Assembly (NCBI GenBank): GCA_015689745.1
Contig: WVSO01000032.1
Location: 1-33,524 of the forward strand
Length of the DNA: 33,524 bases
Reading direction: 5' to 3'
Source: Rhodobacterales bacterium HKCCSP123
Lineage (GTDB): Bacteria > Pseudomonadota > Alphaproteobacteria > Rhodobacterales > Rhodobacteraceae
Both the position numbers and the translations under genes were made by a program. Below are positions 16,917 to 23,915 of this stretch, piece by piece. Under the pieces are notes generated by a model that saw only the letters and a list, made by a program, of their open reading frames with translations, was not told where the DNA came from and did no database searches. Numbering within the stretch: the first letter of the stretch is position 1; every line of letters starts with the position of its first letter.

Positions 16917-17957
16917 CTATACGTCGGCGCATAGCTTCCCCATGTACGAGTTCATGACCTCCACAGCCTCTTTTTGAGCATCTGGACCGTAAGAGCGGTA
17001 CACATTTTCAAGTGTGTCTCGTGAGGTGGCAAAAAACTCCGACGCCTCCTCAAGTCTCATTCCTCCCTTAAAAGCCCAAGTGACTGCCGTATGCTTGAGT
17101 GTATGCGGTGTAACATCGGTCAGGTTGGCACGCCTCACAGCACCTCCAAAGGCTGTTTTTATATCCCCGATTGGCTCACCTTTGAAATTGATCACATGAT
17201 CAGGTTCCCTTTCCCAACAGCGCATGTCCTCAAGAAGTGGGTCAGGGATTTTTACGATACCCTTCTTCTTCTTGGATTCTTCCTCTGCCCTTCCCAAGAA
17301 GTGAATCACACCGTGGTCAAGATCAACCCATCCGCAGTTTGACGAGGGTACCCATTTGAGTCTAAGGATTGCCCCTTTGCGTCGACCTGTTGCCAGACCA
17401 ATTTTAATGAACTTTGCCACATGTGGTGAAGAATTCGCCAGAAGTAACGCGGCCTCATCTTGAGTGAGCCACCTATCCTTTGGCATCCCCTTTTGAGGAA
17501 GGGAGACCGGAGGTGCGTACGATATTTTGTTTCTAGCGACGGCGAAATTGAGTGCCGCGTTTAGTGTACCCATTTCGCGACGCATAGTTGATTGTGCCAT
17601 TTTTCGCCACTTGGGGTACCCGAGACACTTCTCATGCGTAACTTCAGAAACTCTACAGTCTGCCCAAAAGGGGGCGAGCGCCTGAATGGAATAGAGCAGT
17701 CGCTGAGGGTCCTTTACTCGTTGGCACCTATGCTCTCCGTAAAATGCCAAGACTTCACCGACAGTAATTTGACTGGGGTCCGAGTTGCGAGTTTGTTGGA
17801 CGGACTTCGTCAAGATGTAGAGACTCAATGCTTCTTCTGCTTCTCTAGAAAAGCCCTCACCATATCCGGTCCGGATTTGTTTTCCGCCATCAAGTATGAT
17901 CCATGAGCCGTCGTCTCGTCTTTGATAGAGTCTTGCGGGTTTCCTTTTTCTAGGCAT
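16917..17957 (-). CDS. int: Tyrosine recombinase (phage/island integrase)
   Basis: The 346-residue protein has an N-terminal arm/core-binding region (about 1-155) and a catalytic domain with the recombinase residues. These are R193 in T-G-R-R-K-G-A, H285 and K288 in P-H-T-L-K-H-T (lysine in place of the usual second arginine), and the nucleophile Y320 in N-V-Y-R-S-Y-G-P-D. It would integrate and excise DNA at the adjacent tRNA-Pro. Its 3' end lies 101 bp from the tRNA, the usual layout. Base composition is clearly more AT-rich than the genes on the other side of the tRNA. Its start lies within the upstream xis-like gene, which overlaps it by 133 bp. Confidence 0.93.
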   Translation of the reverse strand: MPRKRKPARLYQRRDDGSWIILDGGKQIRTGYGEGFSREAEEALSLYILTKSVQQTRNSDPSQITVGEVLAFYGEHRCQRVKDPQRLLYSIQALAPFWADCRVSEVTHEKCLGYPKWRKMAQSTMRREMGTLNAALNFAVARNKISYAPPVSLPQKGMPKDRWLTQDEAALLLANSSPHVAKFIKIGLATGRRKGAILRLKWVPSSNCGWVDLDHGVIHFLGRAEEESKKKKGIVKIPDPLLEDMRCWEREPDHVINFKGEPIGDIKTAFGGAVRRANLTDVTPHTLKHTAVTWAFKGGMRLEEASEFFATSRDTLENVYRSYGPDAQKEAVEVMNSYMGKLCADV

Positions 17958-18193
17958 GTTAAGTACCTCTCTAATTCATCTACTGGCACGTAGTAGCTTC
18001 TACTAATCTTCACAGCCCGAATTTCATGGTTGCGAATGAGACGCCTTACGGTTGCCTCCTTTATGTCAGGGTGTATGTGTGCCGCTGCTTCAGATATGGA
18101 AAAAAGTCTGCGCTCTCCGTGTTTCAGACCAACGCTTGTCCGAGCGGTCATCTTTTCCGAATGAGGCTTGGCCTCGATCATTTCGTCATGCAT
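17825..18193 (-). CDS. Excisionase-like helix-turn-helix protein
   Basis: The 122-residue protein has a MerR/Xis-type winged helix-turn-helix at about residues 30-80 (S-I-S-E-A-A-A-H-I, A-T-V-R-R-L-I-R-N-H-E-I-R-A-V-K-I, then Y-V-P-V-D-E-L-E-R-Y-L). This is the pattern of excisionase-family DNA-binding proteins. Its last 133 bases overlap the integrase start in another frame, like the overlapping xis-int genes of lambdoid phages. It likely steers the integrase toward excision and may also repress the int promoter. Internal methionines (M5, M15) are alternative starts. Confidence 0.8.
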   Translation of the reverse strand: MHDEMIEAKPHSEKMTARTSVGLKHGERRLFSISEAAAHIHPDIKEATVRRLIRNHEIRAVKISRSYYVPVDELERYLTCLEKGNPQDSIKDETTAHGSYLMAENKSGPDMVRAFLEKQKKH

Positions 18194-18937
18194 TAGTTCA
18201 TGTGTTCTCCATTCCTAGGTTCAGTCTGTGTGACCAAGTCTGGCCACACGATCCATGCCACCTAAGCACTGAAAGAGTTGGAGAAACGCGCCTGTTGCAC
18301 AAACGACGAACAACCCCAAAGTCCAATGACCAAGGCGGCTGTCTCAAATGAATTGTTTGTGCTGACCAGTCCTTGGGCAGGACTGGATTCGAGACAACTA
18401 TTTTATAGCACAACCGAACATGAATTGCAATGGGTGCATGTGATTTTTAGGACATTCTATGGCAGGAACGAGCGAAATATGAAGATAATTGGAGGGCGAC
18501 AAGTTTGGAATTCACATCATCACTGGCAAGGAGGTCCTTGGTCGTGATCTTCGACCGTCGCAAGAGTTAGAATCCGTATGTAGATCATTCTGGTCGGACC
18601 TTTCCATTCGATCGGACCAAAGCGATCAAAAGGGCACTTTGGGAGGTAAAACGAAGATAGTCTTCAAAAGACTCCTTCTAGGAAAGGAAGATTTCATCCG
18701 TGGCGACAACGCGCTGCGCGACATAGGCTTTTTGGAGAGCGTTTTTTTGACGGCGCTAAGGACCTGATAAGGGATTCAGTAGAAGGAAGGTTTGGCGAAA
18801 GGGCCGTGATGCGATCAATGGGTTAGCAAGAGGGTGTACCACGGCATTTGGAACACTTCGCCCGTCCCGTTGATCATCCGTGGGTAGGTCGGGCAGGTTG
18901 GACGGAACCGATTTGAACACCGAAAGCCTGCCTCAAC
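18194..18937. other. Stretch without a convincing gene
   Basis: This 744-bp stretch sits upstream of the xis gene. Two short forward frames (18278-18547 and, from a TTG, 18489-18767) exist but overlap each other, lack clear ribosome sites and match no family I know. The second includes F-I-R-G-D-N-A-L-R-D-I-G-F-L and could be a gene remnant. The xis/int promoter on the minus strand should lie near 18194-18300. Confidence 0.4.
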
Positions 18938-19483
18938 ATGCTCAGTCTGGACGACCTTGACGCCTACCTGACCTCAGACGATGCGCCAGGGAACTGCATG
19001 ATGATCTCTGACCTCGATGGGTTCCTTCACGGCATCGCCTGTTCGCCTGTGCTGATCCCGGCCGATGAATGGGTGATGGTGGCGCTGGGCGACCCCGTTC
19101 AAGACGTTCCCGATGAGGTCATCGAGGCCATCATCATGCGGTATCAGGACATCTCCCGCGGACTGAGTTCTGAACCGCCCATGGTCGAACCGATCTTCTG
19201 GCAGGGCAGGGAGGGTCATGTCATTGCGATGGACTGGTGCGAAGGGTTCATGCAAGCGGTGTCTCTCAGGCCCAAGCAATGGCTCAGACTCAGAGAGAGT
19301 GGTCAACATGGCGAACTCATGATGCCGATCATGCTGCATCTGGTGGATGACCATGGTGACTCGGTGATGGGCATACCTCAGGAAGAACTCGATCAGACCC
19401 TCGACAAAGCCGCTGACGCAATTCCTTCGGCGATAGTTTCCATCCATCGGGTCTGGCAGAGTCTTGATCAGTCCGCAGGCTGA
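18938..19483 (+). CDS. UPF0149 (YecA/YgfB) family protein
   Basis: The 181-residue protein starts L-S-L-D-D-L-D-A-Y-L-T-S-D and continues C-M-M-I-S-D-L-D-G-F-L-H-G-I-A-C-S-P, the UPF0149 N-terminal signature. W-C-E-G-F-M-Q-A-V (about 100-108) is also typical. Many YecA proteins end with a zinc-binding SEC-C tail with C-x-C-x8-C-H/C; that tail is absent here. The molecular role is unknown. Base usage is closer to the chromosome than to the flanking island DNA, so it may be cargo or a leftover chromosomal gene. The ribosome site before the ATG is weak. Confidence 0.75.
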   Translation: MLSLDDLDAYLTSDDAPGNCMMISDLDGFLHGIACSPVLIPADEWVMVALGDPVQDVPDEVIEAIIMRYQDISRGLSSEPPMVEPIFWQGREGHVIAMDWCEGFMQAVSLRPKQWLRLRESGQHGELMMPIMLHLVDDHGDSVMGIPQEELDQTLDKAADAIPSAIVSIHRVWQSLDQSAG

Positions 19484-19980
19484 TTGACTTTGTCCACTTT
19501 CAAAGAGGCGAAGATATCTACCGAGGTGCAAGATTCATTGAATGTGAAGGAATGCGGTGATAATCCAGCTCTCGTACATGGTAGGTTTAACGCCAGCGTT
19601 ATGGGTCCATGTATCATTTGAGATCAACCATCAACACTGTACATCTCAACTCTACCGAGTAATGGTAGGTGTCCTAATGTTCTTCTTCTTGTTTGTTAGG
19701 TGTTTCTAGTTGGTTGGTTCATACTTGTTTTCTTTCATTTCCATTGGTGTTTGGTTGTATGTTTGATCTTGTCTTGACTTCGTAAGTGCCCATACTCCCA
19801 TACTCCCATACTCCCATACTCCCATACTCCCATACTCCCATACTCCCATACTCTTATATTGGTTTGGTGAGTCTTGTAGTGATAGTTCTTGTTATTTGTA
19901 TTTTTTTGTGTAAGTTGAGAATATCTACTTCATGGTAAGTGTGCGATTGATTTCCACTTACTTGTCAGTATCTGTGTCTA
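19484..19980. other. AT- and GT-rich non-coding spacer
   Basis: No gene is seen in this 497-bp stretch between the 3' ends of the yecA-like gene and the polymerase-like gene. It is rich in T and G on the plus strand and contains the 8-bp tandem repeat at 19789-19852. The dinucleotide bias is unlike anything else in the window. Confidence 0.6.
19789..19852. repeat. Eight perfect copies of an 8-bp tandem repeat
   Basis: The unit CCCATACT is repeated eight times without change (64 bp) and breaks off into CTTATATT. It is 129 bp past the stop of the polymerase-like gene. Because it is short, identical and without spacers it is a microsatellite, not a CRISPR. Eight-base units change copy number easily by slippage. 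It could also be an iteron-like binding array of the element. Confidence 0.9.
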
Positions 19981-21618
19981 TTACTTGTTCTTGTGATGAT
20001 TTATGTTTTTTAACCAATTAGTCTGATTAAATCTCTTCATTCGATAATTAATGAACCTTATCAGTCGATCTCTGTACTGTGGTGTTGTTTCTGTGGGTTG
20101 GTATATGGTTGATGATAGGTTAACGAGGTCACCCGCACCCATCTTCTTGTAGTCTATGTACCTGAGCGGTGCATCTTTCTCCTTGAGACCAGTTCCATTT
20201 AGGATTGGGTGTTCTAAATTTGGGTCATATTTTATTTGTTCCGGACTCAGGTCTTTAATTAATTCATAAACTGTCTTTCCGGACTGTGTGAAGAAGATAT
20301 CTTGGCCAAGAACTTCCTTGCTAGCTTTGATCATCGTTTGGATCAGAAATGGTACATCGAATTCACAAACGATGTAGCTGTCATGTACTGTGAGAATCGG
20401 CTTCTTTTCCTTCAAGAAGGCTGAAATGATCTTCTCAGTGATCCGACTGTCAATGTTCATCAAGTGGATACCTTGATCATTACATAGACTTCCCTTCAAG
20501 TAAGGGTTCTTCTCTACAAGTGCGTCGAGAAACAACGATAGCTGGCGGTCTTTGAGACTCTTCTCGCGGCTTCCCGCAGGTTGAGCAGCCCGAAAGGCCT
20601 TGAAGGCTGATTTATCATCCTTTGCATTGATACTGGTGAGTGCAAGTTGTTTGGTAATGGGCCGCTGTTCCTCCTCTGAGAAACCGGGGATAATAATTTC
20701 ATCGAGTCGATAGGGATCATCCTCGGTTAGCCCCTCACCTTTTTGGGCAGTTAGGATTGCAAGGTGTACTCCTCTGTAATCGACTTCAACCGTCCGTACA
20801 TTATTGATGGTGATCTCACGACGACGGTCTTTTTCAATGTTCTGCCACCACCCGCCGTAGAACCTACCGTTCAAATCAAATGATCCTCGGCTAAATATGC
20901 GCCGAACGAACTTCCCGGTTTGGTCCACTGGCACAAACTGGATGTCGCCGTTCTTCTTCTCGCGTACTACCCAAGGCTCACTTAAGGTGGGAATGTCAAT
21001 ATAGGTCTCTTCCAGCAGATCATTGTACTGCCGTAAGAGTTCTCTCATCCTGACCGTTTCAGCAGTATCATCGTACTCCAGATACTGTGTGCGCTTGGTC
21101 CCATCCGTAGACACATCTTTCTCGGATAGAATGATGCATTCCTCGTTGTGGTGCAGGTCGATCTCAAAAGGCTCAAAGTAAATGTCTTCAAACATCCTCT
21201 CTAGCTGAGGTGTGGCCTTGATGCGGGAAGTGCGATTTTTTCCGGGCTTGCCGTCTCTAAAGTTAATGCCCTTCTCACATTCCAGCAGGCCAACTTCTTC
21301 CAGAGCATCAATGACCTTTGGCAGTCGAGAAGATATATGTAGCGCATTGTATCGGCTATTGACCTTGTAGGCATCCTTGCCCCGCGCCACCCCTATGCAC
21401 ATGTCAGGATTGGTCTTCCATCCAACATAAAGGTCAAGCAAAAGTACCTTCAGATGAGCCTTCCCTGAGGCTCTTCCCTTGTTGTTACTTCTTCCCCTGA
21501 TATTCTTCTTCTGTTCATCGGTAAGCGAGTCGAACACCTTACCTACCAGTCCGTTAATCTCTGGATGGTCGGACCAACGATGAACGTCCAAAGGGCGTGA
21601 ATGCCAAACTTCTATCAT
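19981..21618 (-). CDS. Polymerase-like protein, superfamily A palm (TV-Pol-like candidate)
   Basis: The frame is open from ATG 21672 (563 residues). I favour ATG 21618 (545 residues), because a short upstream ORF with a strong ribosome site ends there as ATGA. Numbering below is from 21672. Residues about 60-160 look like a winged helix (dense basic and hydrophobic pattern, then N-R-T-S-R-I-K-A-T-P-Q-L). After a conserved R-R-I-F-S-R-G-S-F stretch (257-265) and F-Y-G-G-W-W-Q (271-277) come three motifs of superfamily A polymerases. They are motif A V-E-V-D298-Y-R-G-V-H303, motif B R337-x3-K341 at the exact O-helix spacing, and motif C V-H430-D431-S432. No 3'-5' exonuclease motifs are seen. 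From memory the pattern fits the TV-Pol family of mobile elements and viruses, predicted to act as primase-polymerases. Activity is inference. Confidence 0.7.
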   Translation of the reverse strand: MIEVWHSRPLDVHRWSDHPEINGLVGKVFDSLTDEQKKNIRGRSNNKGRASGKAHLKVLLLDLYVGWKTNPDMCIGVARGKDAYKVNSRYNALHISSRLPKVIDALEEVGLLECEKGINFRDGKPGKNRTSRIKATPQLERMFEDIYFEPFEIDLHHNEECIILSEKDVSTDGTKRTQYLEYDDTAETVRMRELLRQYNDLLEETYIDIPTLSEPWVVREKKNGDIQFVPVDQTGKFVRRIFSRGSFDLNGRFYGGWWQNIEKDRRREITINNVRTVEVDYRGVHLAILTAQKGEGLTEDDPYRLDEIIIPGFSEEEQRPITKQLALTSINAKDDKSAFKAFRAAQPAGSREKSLKDRQLSLFLDALVEKNPYLKGSLCNDQGIHLMNIDSRITEKIISAFLKEKKPILTVHDSYIVCEFDVPFLIQTMIKASKEVLGQDIFFTQSGKTVYELIKDLSPEQIKYDPNLEHPILNGTGLKEKDAPLRYIDYKKMGAGDLVNLSSTIYQPTETTPQYRDRLIRFINYRMKRFNQTNWLKNINHHKNK

Positions 21619-21734
21619 TGTAGCCCCGCATTGTCTCGACTTGATGCCGTGATGGTTGGCGCTTTCCGACATGTCCGAATGTTGTCTGAGTGCATTGTAC
21701 TCAATCTTGGAGGCAAAATCTCATTCATGTGCAT
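21615..21734 (-). CDS. 39-residue ORF overlapping the polymerase-like gene start
   Basis: The ATG at 21734 follows a GGAGGA ribosome site at a six-base spacing, the strongest such site in this part of the window. The product (MHMNEILPPRLSTM..NAGLQ) has no known domain. Its TGA overlaps the ATG at 21618 of the polymerase-like frame as ATGA, the classic layout of translational coupling. It may be a small functional protein or simply a leader that loads ribosomes onto the next gene. Confidence 0.55.
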   Translation of the reverse strand: MHMNEILPPRLSTMHSDNIRTCRKAPTITASSRDNAGLQ

Positions 21735-22161
21735 AGTGGCTCCTCCGTGTTGTAAGAACTCATACTGTAAGTATATCACATTTTCTGGAGCTTTTATGGG
21801 TATGCGGTGTTTTTCTCTGTTTCGCGTGGATTGCCGGATGAGATTGTATAAATAGGAGAATAGGATGTAGAATATTGATGGATCAGGTTGGTATGGAAAC
21901 GGGTGGTAGAGTATCCCTCCCAAACTTAGGGTTCCCATGCGCCTCGTGCTCAACGGACAGCTTGAACGCGTGCCGGTATGCGGCTGAAGCTCATGGGCGA
22001 TCTTTCTGGTGTTGAACAGTTCGATGGAAGTGAGGTCATTTGATTGTGGTCTGAAAGCTTCATCACTTCTTGTTGTAATGGGCTTGCTGAGTACTTTTGA
22101 AATAGGATAGTGCTGAAGGATCAGTCGCATTGGCAACCAAATCTGAAGTGAGAAACAGGCT
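21735..22161. promoter_or_regulatory. Divergent spacer between the polymerase-like and H-NS genes
   Basis: The 427-bp spacer is between two divergent starts and must hold both promoters. On the plus strand an AT-rich run at about 21750-21850 contains TAAGTATATCACA and TTGTATAAAT, possible promoter parts for the minus-strand gene. No operator palindrome stands out. Confidence 0.3.
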
Positions 22162-22473
22162 ATGAGCCTAGAAAAAATGACCCTTGAAGAACTGAAGCAA
22201 CACCAGAAAGACATCGAGAAGGCCATCAAGACCTTTGAGGCACGTAAGTTGGCTGAGGCACGTGTGGCCCTCGAAAAGCAGGCAGAAAAGCTCGGCGTAA
22301 AATTGTCGGATGTGGTTGGTGGGTCCAGCACAACTGCCAAGTCCGTGTCACCCCCGAAGTATATGCATCCGGAGAATCCCGAGAAGACTTGGACCGGCCG
22401 TGGCCGGAAACCCAAGTGGATCGAGGAAGGTCTTGCCGCTGGCAAGAAGCTGGAAGACTTCCTGATCAAGTGA
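22162..22473 (+). CDS. H-NS family nucleoid/silencing protein (HvrA-like)
   Basis: The 103-residue protein has an N-terminal coiled coil (about 5-45, L-E-E-L-K-Q-H-Q-K-D-I-E-K-A-I) for oligomerisation. A linker and the C-terminal H-NS DNA-binding domain follow: Y67-M-H-P-E-N-P-E-K-T-W-T-G-R-G-R-K-P-K-W86. The T-W-T-G-R-G-R-K-P loop reads the minor groove of AT-rich DNA. In Rhodobacterales such proteins (HvrA, Spb) regulate transcription. Here it sits on an AT-rich island and faces the polymerase-like gene, so it may silence the element. It is intact and of usual length. Confidence 0.92.
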   Translation: MSLEKMTLEELKQHQKDIEKAIKTFEARKLAEARVALEKQAEKLGVKLSDVVGGSSTTAKSVSPPKYMHPENPEKTWTGRGRKPKWIEEGLAAGKKLEDFLIK

Positions 22474-22715
22474 CGGGTCCGAGGGGATGGGGCTGATTAC
22501 GGAAGAAGTTGATCGGCCCCATCTCTTTCTCTTCGCCCTGGTGCGTTGGGCACCTGTGTCTTTTGGCTCTCAAGGAACATCTGAGCCGCGAGTTTTGCTG
22601 CGCCGAGACGACGGCTTTATTGCCTTGGGGACTGCGCTAGGGGTTGTTGAGAGTCTGTTTCGCCCTTTCCTGACCGCCATATCGGCGTTTTGGCAAAGTC
22701 TGAACAGGCTCCTCC

Positions 22716-23521
22716 TCACGCCAGCAGTCTTTGTCGAACTAGGAACGGGTTTCCAAGCGCGAACAGCGTGAACAGCTGCGCAAGGTCCTTGGCCAGCCCG
22801 CGGTAGCGCTTCTTCACGTGATGGAACTGGCGCTTGATGACGCCCAAGGGTTGCTCGACCTTGGCACGCATCATGGCGATGATCCGATTGATCGTGTCGT
22901 CGAGCTTGCCGCCCTTTGGCGCCTTGCGAAGCACGCCCCAGACCTTCCCAGCCTTGATGAACGCAGCCCCGCGCTCGGCGCTGACATTGCCCTTGTCCGC
23001 TCAGACTGCGGTCTCGTCACCATAGAGCAGTTCATCCCATACGGGGCTGTCATGCACCTCCGCTGTCGTCGCCTCGAGGCTGTGAATGGTGCCGTTGTCC
23101 ACATCGACCCCGTCATGCGCCTTCATGCCAAAGTGCCAAGCAATGCCATTCTTCGTGGACGACATCGCCGGGTCGCGCGCCCCCGTTTGTTCTTCGTTGA
23201 CGACGGCGCGTCGATAATGGTCGCGTCCACCAGCGTGCCCGATCACAACTTCATGCCCTTGTCTGCCAGGTGCCCATTCACCTCCGCGAAGACCGCCTCC
23301 GTCAGGCCATTTCTCTCCAGTAGATGCCTGAAGTTGAGGGTAGTCGTTCTGTCCGGGGTGCGGTCATCCTCCAACTCCATGCCGGTAAACCGGCGCATTG
23401 CTTTGCTGTCATATAGGGGCTCTTCCGCCATCGGATCGCTCAGCGCGTGCAAATTCTGGGGAAAGTAGATCCGCAGCATCATTTCAAACGGCATTTGTGG
23501 CCGTCCGCTCTTCAGCCACAC
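22716..23521 (-). pseudogene. Decayed IS5-family transposase
   Basis: On the minus strand, pieces of one IS5-family DDE transposase are read in order. The N-terminal part (23521-23243) has G-R-P-Q-M-P-F-E-M-M-L-R-I-Y-F and F-R-H-L-L-E-R-N. After a TGA the same frame continues G-T-L-V-D-A-T-I-I-D-A-P-S-S-T-K-N. A frameshift leads to A-R-D-P..W-H-F-G-M-K-A-H-D-G-V-D. Another TGA follows V-W-D-E-L-L-Y-G-D-E-T-A-V, then D-K-G-N-V-S-A-E-R. The C-terminal part has A-K-V-E-Q-P-L-G-V-I-K-R-Q-F and Y-R-G-L-A-K (to 22716). At least two in-frame stops and one frameshift make it inactive, and a stretch before I-N-R-I-I-A-M seems shortened. Intact terminal inverted repeats were not found. Confidence 0.9.
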
Positions 23522-23600
23522 ACACGAATAGAGCGGTGTGGCCTGCCACCTCTCGGTGTTCCAGTTTGAACGTTAGGTTGATGGGGCCTCTGTTCCATTG

Positions 23601-23915
23601 AGATGACGCTTTCAGGGACCCGCCGCCTGTATCTCAGGGGCGCTGTGCTCTGAAGCATGCATCCCAGCCCGGGTCAGCACGATCTTTAGTTCGGGCGCAA
23701 TCCACGACGCAGATCTCCGGCATCTGAAATACCTGTGCTCTAACTGCGATCGAAGCATCGCCCAGAGAGATCTGCATACTTGTTGGCCCAGGGACACACT
23801 CGAGGAAACGTCGCAATAAGAGCTAGGCCCTGCACGCCATATGTGGTAACCACTTCGCCAAAGTGCGCCACAAGCCGATAGAGCTAACAAGCGTGAGCGC
23901 AGAGCGAGGCAGGTT
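23601..23915. other. Spacer between IS remnant and TolC-like gene
   Basis: No convincing gene is seen in these 315 bp. Short minus-strand frames (for example 23612-23890) resemble nothing I recognise and have no good ribosome site. The promoter of the TolC-like gene should lie in the second half. Confidence 0.4.

Noticed and set aside
18278-18547. 89-codon forward frame upstream of the yecA-like gene
   Set aside because: Overlaps another equally weak frame, with no ribosome site or known motif.
19789-19852. Tandem octamers as a CRISPR array
   Set aside because: Units are 8 bp and contiguous with no spacers, and there are no cas genes.
21615-22469. 284-codon minus-strand frame antisense to the H-NS gene
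   Set aside because: The H-NS protein on the plus strand is a clear family match. Only the last 40 codons of the minus frame, with their own ribosome site, were kept as a short ORF.
23001-23246. Separate small gene within the IS remnant
   Set aside because: Its sequence is the middle of the IS5 transposase read between a frameshift and a stop, so it is part of the pseudogene.
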